Of a DNA stretch of 64,000 bases, positions 31,802 through 42,673 are shown piece after piece. This stretch comes from Aspidapion aeneum (taxonomy: Eukaryota; Arthropoda; Insecta; Coleoptera; Brentidae), in NCBI GenBank assembly GCA_963576565.1, contig OY755046.1:68415719-68479718 (forward strand), read 5' to 3'. The notes beneath the pieces are model-generated. The model was given only the letters and a program-made list of their open reading frames with translations. It made no database searches and was not told where the DNA came from. The translations under genes and the position numbers were made by a program. The stretch's first letter is position 1. Every line of letters begins with the position of its first letter.

Positions 31802-33123
31802 CTTTGTTCACGAAGGTACCTTTGGCCGAGGCAATGAGGGAAGTGGAACACATATTTCCAAAGGACATCACCGACCTGTTTAAAATCTGCCTAACGACAT
31901 CATATTTCACCTTTAATGAACAAATTTATGAACAGATCGATGGAGTATCAATGGGTAGCCCTTTATCGCCAGTGATTGCGAACTTTTTCATGGAGAAACT
32001 GGAAGAGAAGGCGTTGAATAATGCCCCTCATAAACCCAAAGTCTGGTTTCGATATGTAGATGACACTTTTGTCGTTTGGCCTTATGGTAGAGACAGCCTT
32101 AATGAATTTCTCAACCACATTAACAGCATACACCCCAGTATACAATTTACAATGGAAACAGAGAACAACAGAGAATTAGCATTCCTTGACGTACTAGTAA
32201 CGAGGAAAGAGGGACGACTAGGACATAGCGTATACAGAAAACCTACTCACACAGACCGCTACCTAAACAACACATCTAACCACCACCCGTGCCAACGAAA
32301 AGGGGTAATAAGAACATTGGTAGAGAGGGCGAAAAGAATCTGCGAACCAGAACATCTAGACAAAGAATTAAACCATCTTAAAAACGCCCTCGTAGCAAAT
32401 GGATACACTCAAAGCGACATAGATAAATGTATACGACCAAAGCCGAGCACTAGAAGGAACAGTAGCGGTGGACTGAGCAGCCGCGAAGTTACTTCAAGAG
32501 CCTTTCTGCCCTACATCCCTAGAGTGACGGATAGGATCGGACGTATTCTGGGAAAACACAACATAAAAACGATCTTCAAGCCATCTAAGAAGATCGAGAA
32601 CCACCTCAGATCTGCGAAGGATATAAGGAACCCACTAAGTTCTTCGGGGGTATACCGCATTCCCTGTACCTGTGGAAGTGTCTACATCGGAACAACCAAA
32701 CGGTCCGTAAACACAAGAATCAAAGAACACAAAGCCAACTGTCGACTCGGACATACGGAAAAATCCGCAGTTGCAGACCACACACTAAACAATGAAGACC
32801 ACCGAATAAAATTCGAAGACACACAAGTTCTCTGCGCCTCCTCTTCATACTATCCAAGACTCTATAGAGAAGCAATCGAAATTCATAAACACCAGCAGAA
32901 CTTCAACAGATCTGAAGAAACTCTTAAAATTAACAGAACATGGGTACCGGTTCTTAAAAACACTAAACGGCTCGCTTATAGCAACAAAACTCAATCTGGG
33001 GAAAGTGACCAATCACCGACCAGCTCTGATATACGCCCCGCCCATCATAGCGTATATAACCTGCGCCCGCGACAGACTAACCACCAGTCTTCGAGAAGCC
33101 GACAAACAGTCAACATCTCCTGA
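31802..33123 (+). pseudogene. 5'-truncated inverted PLE-1 copy
   Basis: Begins in the middle of RT motif A (SLFTKVPLAEAMREVEHIF) and then matches the last 440 residues of the intact ORF without visible change. These include YVDD, the GIY-YIG domain and the same stop. The first catalytic Asp is lost. A 481-codon ORF (31678-33123) runs through it, but its first 41 codons are antisense sequence from the neighbouring minus-strand unit, so that protein start is an artefact of the inverted junction at about 31801. Confidence 0.93.
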
Positions 33124-33153
33124 AGATGCCATCCACTCGAGATGGCGAAACGT
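33120..33153 (+). ncRNA. hammerhead ribozyme motif, inverted PLE-1 copy
   Basis: Same core and stem II as the two minus-strand copies. The element continues only to CACCCACCAT (about 33207) before target DNA. Confidence 0.78.
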
Positions 33154-33242
33154 CGAGAACGAATTTCCAACGACGACGGCCGAACAGCCCGAAAGCACAC
33201 CCACCATATTATCTTTATGTTCTAATTTTCAGTTTAAACGGT

Positions 33243-33887
33243 GGGCGGCGGATAAAAGGTCGAAAGTACAAAAGGTCGAAAAAATAAGGTCGAAAATACA
33301 AAAGGTCGAAAAACAAAAGGTCGAAAATACAAAAGGTCAAAAGTACAAAAGGTCGAAAGTACAAAACGTCGAAAGTACAAAAGGTCGAAAAACCAAAGGT
33401 CGAAAGTACAAAAGGTCGAAAGTACAAAAGGTAGAAAGTACAAGAAGTCGAAAAATAAAAGATTAAAACCTAATCAAGTCGAATTGCCCTGCCCAGCCGT
33501 TAGGTTACTACCCCAACCTGACCAGGTTAGATTTGTTTACTAAAAAAAAACTACCCAGGGAAGTTTTTTTTTGATATACTAACCTAACCGGGTCAGGTTG
33601 GGATAGTAACCTAACCTATCCTCGGCCCCGGGTCTACCTCGACTGGACAGATCAATTCGACTTGGTACGGTAAATTGGTAATTTTAATATTTTGTATTGT
33701 CGATTTTTTTCGACCTTTTATACTTTCGACCTTTTGTACTTTCGACCTTTTGTGCTTTCGATTTTTTGTACTTTCGACCTTTTGTTTTTCGACCTTTTGT
33801 ACTTTCGACCTTTTGTACTTTCGATCTTTTGTATTTTCGACCTTATTTTTTCGACCTTTTGTACTTTCGACCTTTTATCCGCCGCCC
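33243..33887. mobile_element. foldback element with tandem-repeat arms
   Basis: 645 bp. The outer ends are GGGCGGCGGATAAAAGG and its complement. Each outer arm (33255-33460 and 33705-33880) consists of about 12 tandem copies of a 16-17-bp unit, AAAAGGTCGAAAGTAC with variants. Inner arms, CAAGTCGAATTG then GTTAGGTTACTA-CCCAACCTGACC, also pair. Tandem-repeat arms around a small centre are the hallmark of foldback transposons. The ORFs here are repeat translations. Confidence 0.88.
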
Positions 33888-34589
33888 TGTTATTTAGAAT
33901 CAATATTTTTGTAAGACAAGTATATTTATTAAAATTCTAACCAAGTTTAAAATACTTATTTAAAAAATAAAAAGTTGTAATAAAAAGTACATTTATAATA
34001 ATTAAATTTAGTATTTAGAAAATTTATAAAGATTTACAGCAACTTGGTCACCGCTGTCAACTCTCCTGCTATAATTTTGCGCCCATTCCTTGCAAAAAAA
34101 ACATAAAATACAACTTTCCGTGACAATACCAAAAAAAAATTAAAAATTTTGGGACAAAATGGGGTATAGTTTACTAGGTATAACAAGATACCGCGTTTTG
34201 CCCCCATGAAAATATCCCGTTTTGACCAAACCACCAGCTAAATTCAAACAAAAATCATACACAAAAAAAAACTAATTTTACTAGCAACGCGTTTAATTAT
34301 GAATAACAGAAAAACTAATTGTTCAATGTAAACAAAAATTTTAAGTCTATAAAATATTGACCTACCGTCTCAAAATGCGCAAGCTATTTTAACATTAAAC
34401 AGCGCACAACATCACATGTCGCGCAAAAACCAACTTAAGCTTAGCCGACCGGCACCAATCATGTTGGAGAGAGTTGAACCAGTCATGGGGATAAAATATC
34501 TGTTCTTAAGAGGTTTTATTCTTGCACACTTTAGCTAAAACTGTGGTATCCCGTTTTACCCCCGTATTTCATTTTGCCCCCCTTTCCCC

Positions 34590-35008
34590 TATTACCAAAA
34601 ACTTAGGAGCTTTTTCAGTTATTTACAAAAACTGGGAAAATTTAATGTGTTGTTAATAATTTCAGTGTTAAAATATTGCAAAGCTTTTTCATCTCTAAGT
34701 AGGTTTCTTCAGAAGGAAAAAAAAACAAAAAATAAACAAATTAATCTTGATAAAACGAAAGCGGAAAATTGAACTTTGCAAGATAAAACATCTCCAACAA
34801 GAACGTGCCTTTCCCTAGGTTAATGAGATTTTTTTTTCTAAAAATAAGTAATGTTGTTTAGAATGTTAAAAAAACTTATTATTAAAAAGATAAGTAATTG
34901 ACGGCCAAATACTGTTTCAAAACAAGGATTAATACAAAACGAAGATACTAAACGTAGTGGCGGATTTACTTCCTACAAATTAGGTGTATTTTTTTTATTT
35001 CCAACTTT
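34590..35008. other. no gene recognised
   Basis: AT-rich, with no shared repeats found. It holds the left TSD (35009-35023) at its edge. Confidence 0.4.
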
Positions 35009-35023
35009 TAGGTTTAATACTTA

Positions 35024-36434
35024 ATGGCACTGAAGACCTGTTTTGGAGATTACAGAATCTTTTCCAAAAATATTTAATTGGAACTGTAGTCCCAACTGAG
35101 TGGAAAACGTCATATATATCCACAATACACAAAAAAGGAAGGAAAGATATATGTGACAATTATAGAGGTATATCTGTGACTAGTACGCTAAGCAGAATAT
35201 ACGGTAAAATAATAAGAAATAAAGTAGAGAGCGAATATAAAGACATGGAGGCAGAAGAGCAAGCTGGTTTCAGGGCGGGTAGATCGACTTCAGATCATCT
35301 CTTTTGTATAACCCAAGTTATTGAAAAGAAAATGGCATACGGTCAAGAGCTGCATCTGCTTTACGTGGATTTGCAGAAGGCATATGATAGTATACCACTA
35401 AATCTACTTTGGAAAGCGTTGGAAAACACAAACATAAGCGTACAACTAATTAAGGCCATCAAAGAGTTATACCGCAATAGTAAGGCAAAAGTTAAAATAA
35501 AAGCAAAACTAACCAAAGGCTTTCAAGTAAATAAAGTTCTTAAACAAGGTTGCTGTATCTCGCCTACGCTCTTCAAGATATACTTGGAACAAGTCCTTAA
35601 AGTATGGAAGAGAAAATGCCAAAACATGGGAATTCCTTTGGACGAAACCACCTTGTATACTTTATGTTTCGCCGATGATCAGATAGTAGTGGCTCAGGAT
35701 TATGACGACCTCGAATATATGACACGAAAACTAATAGAAGAGTACAATAAGTGGGGACTAGAGGTTAATCTCAATAAGACAGAGTATATGTGTATCGGTG
35801 GAATGAAACAGGATCTAATCTTAAATACCGGGCAGCGAATTCACTCCTGTGATGAGTATAAATACTTAGGTCTAAAAATTACAGCTGACGGAACACTAGA
35901 CAAAGCTATAAAAGATCGAAACGTACAAGGAAGAAAAGCAATAACTTTATTAAATGGAATAATTTGGGACCAAAGTATATCAAAACATAACAAAAAGCTC
36001 ATATATAACACCATTATAAAAAGTATTATTACATACGGCTCAGAAGTATGGCCAATCAAGGATAGAACAGAAAAAATGCTTTCCGCTACGGAGATGGACT
36101 ATTGGAGAAGAGCAGCAGGGAAATCAAAAAGAGAAAGAGTTACAAATCAAAGAATAAGAGAAATTATGACAGTGGGTGAACGTTCTTTAGTGGATGATAT
36201 AAGAACAAAACAACTGGTGTGGTACGGACATGTACAAAGAATGAATGATGAAAGACTACCTAAACAAATACTACAATGGAAACCAACTGGCCGAAGAAAA
36301 CGAGGACGGCCAAGGAGAAGCTGGAGAGAAGGAATAGACAGTGAAATAAGAATAAGAGGCCTAGATGATGAATTATGGGCAAACAGAAACGAGTGGAGAT
36401 TGGGTATCTGAAGACGTAGAACGTTGTGAAACCG

Positions 36435-36487
<53 letters not shown>
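35024..36487 (+). pseudogene. RTE-A LINE, long 5'-truncated copy with 15-bp TSD
   Basis: Perfect direct repeat TAGGTTTAATACTTA at 35009-35023 and 36488-36502. An open frame of 475 codons runs 34984-36411, but its first 13 codons are flanking DNA. RT motifs are in order: FRAGRSTSDHLF, motif A YVDLQKAYDSI (D129), motif B KQGCCISPTLFKIY (187-200), motif C CFADDQ (D231, D232), then WYGHVQRMNDERLPKQ and an Arg-rich GRRKRGRPRR tail. The N-terminal endonuclease and ORF start are missing, so it cannot move on its own. The 3' UTR is about 30 bp and ends in a (TA)n tail (36439-36489), a simple-repeat tail as in RTE-clade LINEs. Few coding defects suggest recent insertion. Confidence 0.92.

Positions 36488-36489
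<2 letters not shown>
36439..36489. repeat. (TA)n microsatellite, RTE-A tail
   Basis: About 25 TA units forming the element's 3' end. Equivalent tracts are at 5833-5873 and, shorter and interrupted, at 61150-61168. Confidence 0.95.
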
Positions 36490-36491
<2 letters not shown>

Positions 36492-36554
36492 TTTAATACT
36501 TATTGAGCCTTATAAAAAGCACTATGCATTACCATTCATTTAGCGTTACCCAAA

Positions 36555-37110
36555 AAGTACGTGTAGATTTTCTACGGACGCGAACAGTGTTACCTTCCAT
36601 TGAATGAAGGTGGGGGAGTAGAGAGGGAGGAGATAACTAGTAAAATGGTGTTGAAAAAAGCGTGTACAGGACTAATTTTTGAAATTTCCCTATCTTTGTT
36701 TTTAAGAGGGTGGGGGGGGAATGACAGCGTGGGAGATGGGTGGGAGCAGGGATGACTACAATTAATTACAGCAAATAAGAGGACATTTGCAATGGTTAAT
36801 CAAAGGAATTTCATTAAAATCGCCTGAAATTTAGATAATTTGTATGCTTTAAAGCCGACATCATGTGACAAAATGGCGTCTGAAGACCTCCATGTTGATT
36901 CCTGTTTAAAAAAATGTAGCCTATAGTACCTTCGGGATCAGTAGCAATTCAATGACACCTTTTTTGTCAAAATCGGTTCAGCCGTTTAGCCTCTAGCGTA
37001 ACACAAACATATTTACTTATATACATAAACAATCGAAAAATATTACCCTTGCTTTCGTCGTGCTGCAGTTAGATCAAAAGTGCGCAAGTGAGAGACCACC
37101 CTGTAGAGTG
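36555..37110 (-). repeat. interspersed repeat E, uninterrupted copy
   Basis: The reverse complement matches 22230-24895 with its insertions removed, and in part 3880-4156. It serves as the empty-site reference for the hAT-type MITE and the pogo-type element. Confidence 0.8.
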
Positions 37111-37515
37111 AAGTGCATGACCAAATTTAAAAAATGAACTCATAACTTCAAAAGCAATTGACCCTTGTGTTACAAAACCCATAAAATTAAAACACCAAAC
37201 AGTAAGACCCCGCTTTTTAGTTGATTTTTAATCAAGTGGTTATTTTTTATGACTACATTTTTTATGGCTTTCGAATTGGGCTTTGTAATGCACATTAATT
37301 GACATGTTGTTTATTGTTATTTGATATATAATTCGTCTACGAAATAATTTAAATAATTTTGTGTCTGTATTTTAAGATCAACTCTAGTGGCCCACAATAG
37401 GGGAGGGTGGGGTGAGTTCATACATAACATAATCACCAGTATTTACTTTAGCATTTTAGACCGGATTCAAGTATCAAGTCTATAGACTTGATACCGACCG
37501 GTTTAAGTATATTTT
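37111..37515. other. no gene recognised
   Basis: A short inverted phrase CAAGTCTATAGACTTG lies at 37474-37491. Nothing else was seen. Confidence 0.4.
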
Positions 37516-38014
37516 TTTAATATCACAGGTCAAATATCTAAAGATTCCGCTCACCCTAATGTGTGATATGATAGTAAGAATTTCTCAGTCAGTTTCATCT
37601 CATAAATTCAAATTAACTTTAGAAATAAAGAAAAACCACATAAAAAAATTGTTACGAAATGTAATTTTTTGGAAATTTAGCCCGTACAGTCGTAGGATTC
37701 CCGTTAAAAAGAGTCTCAAATTATCGTACCACCCCTGAGGGGTGGTTTAAAGTTCGAAAAACAATAGAAATAATCAACGATTGATAAAAAACTTACATAC
37801 AAAAATTTTCAAAGCTAAATTTTACTTAAATAACTTAAAACTATGTTTGTAGATGCATAACCGTATTAATTACGTATCAAGATATATTAGAATCCGTTTT
37901 CAATTACACATTCACCGAAACAATTGGACATCGGTTTAATCATCACTAACTTGTCTAAAAAATTAACATGTAAAATATAGCGGACAGCTGACACTGACTT
38001 ACACCGTTTTTATT
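37516..38014 (+). repeat. interspersed repeat S, copy 1 (split)
   Basis: About 480 bp shared with 56945-57400, including CAGTCGTAGGATTCCCGTTA. It is interrupted at 38014 by the C2 LINE and resumes at 38912 (ACACCGTTTTTATTGGA). Confidence 0.8.
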
Positions 38015-38135
38015 CAGTTTATTCACAGTTCAAAAGAGCTACTCGCTCGGTGAGCAGGCTACTGTTTTTCAAGCAGAAGTCTACGCCATAATAATGGCGG
38101 CAACCCTAGAAGAGGTTCGGAACAGCGAAGAGGAG

Positions 38136-38178
<43 letters not shown>

Positions 38179-38911
38179 TCTGACAGTCAAGCCACCCTAA
38201 AGGCGCTAAACGCACCCAAGATTGCTGACGTATTAGTGGAAGAATGCGCAGAGGCGTTGGAGACCCTAAGCGATGGCAAACGGGTGACGCTGGTTTGGGT
38301 TCCGGGACATACGGGGGTACCAGGCAACGAGCAGCAGGAACCGCCTATGTAGGGCCGGAGCCACTTTTGGGCGTGACAAAAAGACAAGTGCCAAGCGGAC
38401 TCAACAAATGGGCCCAGGACGCGCTGAGAAACAGGAACGGGTTGCAGACAGACCAGAGAATTCGTAGACCGTCCAAAAGCGACCAGAATTAGATGGATGC
38501 TGGGACGGACACGAAAAGACCTCGGACTGCTGATAGGTACTCTAACCGGACATAACCGGTTGAGGAAGCACATGACACGTATAGGAGTCGAGAATGACCC
38601 TACTGCCCAGCCTGTGGACAGGAAGAAGAGACATCAAGACACCTCGTGGCAGAATGCGAGGCCTACGCAAGGATGAGACAACAGGCACTCGGAGCGCCAA
38701 CTATGAGCGAGGAAGAACTGCACATGCTCAAATGAGCAGACTTACTGGACTTTGTAAAGAGAACAGGAAGGCCCAATGAGTTACCCGACCATCAAAGGGA
38801 AGTGCAGAGAGTGGGTTAAGGAACAGACTTGGGGCATGGCAAAAAGGGCCTACTCTGGCCTACTTGTCAGACCTGCGGGTCAACCCCCCCCCCACTTCTA
38901 CCACTACTACC
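38015..38911 (+). pseudogene. C2-family LINE with 15-bp TSD
   Basis: Perfect TSD TACACCGTTTTTATT at 38000-38014 and 38912-38926; repeat S copy 2 shows the related site near 57365. The element starts inside the RNase H domain (LGEQATVFQAEVYAI), then has CSDSQATLKAL with the active-site Asp, VTLVWVPGHTGVPGNE and the Cys-rich end. It closes with CCCACTTCTACCACTACTAC. The RNase H frame is disrupted by an (AT)n tract, and there are other frameshifts (deletions near 38335 and 38603). It is close to 14985-15418 over the last 430 bp. Confidence 0.9.
38139..38176. repeat. (AT)19 microsatellite inside RNase H
   Basis: It lies directly before the codons for CSDSQA. Reading through from upstream meets a stop soon after the tract, so its length is out of frame. 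Confidence 0.9.
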
Positions 38912-38949
38912 TACACCGTTTTTATTGGACATCTCCTTTTTATGAAGAA

Positions 38950-39560
38950 GTTTGGCGACAAAATCATGCTGTAATCGTTGTGTACGTCTAAATTAATAAG
39001 TTATTAAAAAGGACCCATAAAAAACGTTTTTTGGCTAAGATAAAACGTCAAAAACTGCAAATTTCAAACTAAAGTAAATCAAAGAGAATTATAGTAAAGT
39101 AGTTCATGATAAGTACTAATAAGTGCTTTTAATTCTGTGTTTCAATAGCTCAAAAATCTTTTGGTGTTGATAAATTTTGGCATCTGTTTCCTATGTAGCA
39201 AAATTTAACCTTTTCTAATGCTTTTCAAGCTGTTTAAGATCAAAAAAATCTTAAAGTATATCTATAGGAAGTTTGTGTTCTAATTTCCACAATTTTTAAC
39301 AACGCAAAAGTTGTATTGCAAACAGATGCGTATTCGTTAAGTATGTATTTAAATATTTAAATCCTACTTAGTTTCAGTGAATGAAAATTGGGTAATCACT
39401 GAAAACATATTAAATTTCCTTGTTAAAATTATGCATCTACCTACACAGATATTACGGCATTGGAATAAATGGGTTTTGGCTACTAGTTTCATTTTCCCTT
39501 TTTCTAAAAAATATTCAAATATTGTGTCTTAGAAAAATCAGCTGTTCTGGGATGGCTGAA
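38950..39560. other. no gene recognised
   Basis: Past the end of repeat S nothing familiar was seen. Confidence 0.4.
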
Positions 39561-40691
39561 CAGGGCTATCAAAACGGACGGGCCATGATCCTCCACTTTG
39601 TTGACGTCACATCCGGAGCTGATTTTTTTTGATGGTCACGTTACGACACAGCTGATTGTCTTTAAAATATTGAAGTTGGAATGACGGTTCATAAATATTT
39701 GATTTTTTTTTTAAATAAAGCCAGTTTTGAGATTGTTTTTACTCTATTCTTTCAGAACAATTTTTTTTTAATCTATAGTAATCCTTAATTTTTCAGAGCC
39801 GCTTCATTAGCTCACACAAAAATTAAGTTTAAAGCAGAAGCGAATGTGACAATCACAGATGACAAAGTCAAATACATGTCAAATATAACAGTTGGCATGT
39901 GGTAAATGGCGGGTAATTTGAATTCAAAATAAGGAATGCTAAATCTTGAAGACTTTAACCTTTTAATCATGTTGCTTCCTTACAAAACTTTGGTGGAATA
40001 TCGGGATGGTGTCTGAGAATATTTCACTGAAATTTCGCGGACATCTGTAGTGTCATTTTGAAAATATCATAAAAAAACATCTGACCTCCCATAAGACCCA
40101 ATGTAAAATTCAGCCCCCGGAGAACAGCTGATTTTTTCAGGGTCGTGGTCTCTATTTTTGTGTTGGCCTTGAACTGACTTTTACATTGGGTCTTATGGAA
40201 TGTCAGACGTTATTTTATGATATTTTCAAAACGGCACTACAAATTTCCGCGAAATTTCAGTGAAATATCCATCCAGACACCATCCCGATATTCCACCAAA
40301 TTTTGGTAAGGATGCAAGATGATTAAAAGGTTAAAATCTTCAAGATTTACGCCAACTCTTATACGAGTATTTGACATGTATTTGACTTTGTCATCTGTGT
40401 TTGTCACATTCGGTTCTGCTTTAAATTTAATTTTAGTGTAAGTTAATGAAGCGACTCTGAAAAACTAAGGATTACTATACATTTAAAAAAATTGTTCTGC
40501 AGGAATATAGTCAAAACAATCTGAAAACCGGCTTTATTTAAAAAAAAAATCAAATATTCATGAACCGTCATTTCAACTTCAATATTTTAAAGACAATCAG
40601 CTGTGTCGTGACGTGACCATCAAAAAAAGTCAGCCCTCGATGTGACGTTACCAAAGTGGAGGATCGTGGCCCGTTCGTTTTGATAGCCCTG
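39561..40691. mobile_element. 1.13-kb near-palindromic element
   Basis: The ends are CAGGGCTATCAAAACG and its complement. The two halves, 39561-40110 and 40181-40691, pair along nearly their whole length around a 70-bp centre. Paired landmarks include GAGGATC, GATGGTCACGT, CAAATACATGTCAAATA and CATAAGACCCAATGTAAAA. No ORF and no TSD was seen. A one-arm copy is at 58059-58657. A giant foldback or MITE-like element. Confidence 0.9.
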
Positions 40692-40693
40692 GT

Positions 40694-42280
40694 TAGTCTA
40701 CAGTACACCTGTCTATCTTTTAAGTGATTAGGGGCGAGCCAAAGGGTGCGGCAATGAGGCAGGCCGCCATTTTGATCTTATGACATAACATAAGCCGTCC
40801 TATTCAAATTTGAAGCAAACACTTGGCGACTTAACATTAAGTGATCTATAGCAATTGATCGAGGGTTGTCTTAAACTTCTTTGCTATTTACAAAAATTCA
40901 CTTGATTAATGATGATGATTCATATATGAGTGGGCCTTGCAGCCCTTCCACTGCGACCACCAGTTGGTCTATTGTGTCTCACTTTTGAGTGGTTTTTCAC
41001 CACTGTATGCCTAATCCTCCAAAAAGGCCGGCTATCAGTTTGGGTGAGACACTGTTAAGATCTTCTGAGTCGATCTGAGGTTTACCGAAAGTATTCTGAC
41101 GTAAACGTGCATTAGCCGGACATTCGCACAGTACATGTCTGACTGTTTCGTCATGCTCCATACAGAGTCTACATTCGGTCTCTTCTGTTAATCCAATTCT
41201 GTGCATGGGTACTCTCAGTCGACAGTGACCCGTAAAAAGACCAGTCACTATACGTATCTCCTGTCTGGTAAGTCCAATGATGTTCCTGGCTCTGTTTCTA
41301 CAAGGTCCTTTAATAAACTCTTTAGAGCGAGCCAGTTCTGGTATATTTATCTAGTATTGTTGGAAGCTATTCTCCATCCATTTTAATATGGTTGATTTAG
41401 CAGCATTGTATGATATCCCCAGGGCTCACTCGGGGCCGAAAAATTCGGCAGATGCCACTTCCCTCGCTGCTAGGTCTGCGGCCTCATTTCTCTCGTGCCC
41501 AGAATGCCCTGGTATCCATGCTAATGATACATTGTTAGCGCTACCAAGCGCATTCAGCGAATCTTTACAGCTCCTCACGGTTCTTGATGAGACCGGATAG
41601 GAATCAAGAGCTCTTAAGGCTGCTTGGCCGTCGGAGAAGATTTTTATTGTCCTGTTGGTCCATTCGTGGTCAGTATCCACTGGGCACACAGTTTAATGGC
41701 TACGGGTTCGGCCTGAAATATAGTAGCCAATTGGGCGAGACTATGTTTAATCTCGACTTTTTCTTGAATACTAACTACTCCAGATCCAGCGCCCGAAGGC
41801 ATTTTGGATCCGTCGGTATACCAGAAGCTATCGTTACTTGAAAAATTGGTCCTGTTCTTTAACCAGTCCTCCCTCTCCGGGAGGATAATGTATAGCTTTC
41901 TGCTATACACCGTATTGGGCATGACGTCGGATATCATTCCTAGAGTTGCATCCAACTCTTGTTCCCTTATTAGGGCTGTTGATTTCTCTTTGTTTGCCCT
42001 GCCATCCTGGTGGTTCGGTTCGGTTCGGTTCCGTTCGGTTCAGTTCACATCCTCCGCCTCTAAGAAAATGTGAAGCGCAGGTAAATTTAGTAAGCATTCA
42101 AGCACCTAGAGCTCATTGCACCACATATGGCAAGACTGGCTTGTCGTTGTAAGCTGATTAGTTTGGCCCTTGAGGTTCTTTGATGTCCCTTCTTGAACCA
42201 GACTATTGCGCCATACGCAATCATTGGTTCAAAAATTCAGTTACTCATCACTTAAAGCTAGACCGGTGTACTGTGGTCTA
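40694..42280. mobile_element. TIR element M carrying a C1 LINE
   Basis: Ends TAGTCTACAGTACACCTGTC and the complement of TAGACCACAGTACACCGGTC, with pairing to TTTAAGTGAT. Without the LINE the element is about 250 bp, so it is a MITE. It abuts the palindromic element directly. Single M ends occur at 12781, 26460 and 26810. Confidence 0.72.
40901..42229 (-). pseudogene. C1-family LINE: RT end, RNase H, Cys-rich tail; 10-bp TSD
   Basis: CAAAAATTCA is repeated at 40891-40900 and 42230-42239. The reverse strand reads PMIAYGAIVWF and LQRQASLAICGAM (the region after the RT palm), LECLLNLPALHIFLEAE, then WYTDGSKM (first RNase H Asp), IKIFSDGQAALRAL and SLAWIPGHSGHERNEAADLA. The C-terminal GHCRLRVPMHRIGL and CRLC..HDETVRHVLCECP cluster follows. 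The stop is near 40997, with an (ATC)n-type tail. Frameshifts lie at about 42060, 41940 and 41400. A GGTTC pentamer repeat (42010-42041) sits in the coding region. It belongs to the LINE group with C-terminal RNase H (I/Loa/Jockey relatives). Confidence 0.88.
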
Positions 42281-42673
42281 AATTATTTTGTGGAATTTTG
42301 GATAGCTACTACTATGTCAGTTAAGAATGTTTTTCTACGTTGTCCGACGCTCATCCTCCACCTCCATCAATCCTGACAATCATCTTCTGTCAGGTTTTTT
42401 TGACTCATTGATCTTTGGATTGACTGTTGCCAGTCCAGTTTAAGATGCCCTATTTTTCTGTGGCCTATTGGTTGCCATTCTAGGACCTGCTTTGGTAATC
42501 TTTCGTCGTTTATCCGTTGTATATGGCCGTACCATATCAGTTGTCTTTTAGTGATGTCATCCGTTATGCTTCCCTCGATTCCCATTTTTGTTATGATCTC
42601 ATTTCTTATATGATTTGTTCTAGATATTCTCATTGATCTTCTTATTGCAGCCATTTTGAAACTTTCCATTTTT

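Larger units (their letters stand above)
28849..33205 (-). mobile_element. composite Penelope-like retroelement (PLE-1)
   Basis: A 4.36-kb insertion with a perfect 13-bp TSD, ATATTATCTTTAT (28836-28848 and 33206-33218); one or two of those bases could be element microhomology. It has three parts: a full-length minus-strand unit (28849-31564), 237 bp that repeat the C-terminal end of the same element upstream in the same orientation (31565-31801), and a 5'-truncated plus-strand copy (31802-33205). Full unit plus inverted truncated copy is the known layout of Penelope insertions. The two copies look identical wherever compared, so insertion is recent. Confidence 0.93.
28736..34589 (+). mobile_element. 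TIR element H, copy 1, with two nested insertions
   Basis: Inverted ends GGGGAAAG-GGGGCAAAATG and CATTTTGCCCCCCTTTCCCC. The pieces 28736-28848, 33206-33242 and 33888-34589 are colinear with copy 2 (47568-50956, opposite orientation). G-rich phrases such as GGGGCAAAATGGG and AAAACGGGATA recur inside both copies. No transposase was recognised. It was invaded first or second by the composite PLE and by the foldback element; their order cannot be told. Confidence 0.75.

Noticed and set aside
33215..33914. Several ORFs rich in Phe/Arg/Thr or Lys/Ser/Val repeats
   Set aside because: All are translations of the minisatellite arms of the foldback element, in every frame.
41388..42152. Plus-strand ORFs with (Phe-Gly-Ser-Val-Arg) repeats
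   Set aside because: Antisense of the C1 LINE across its GGTTC pentamer repeat.
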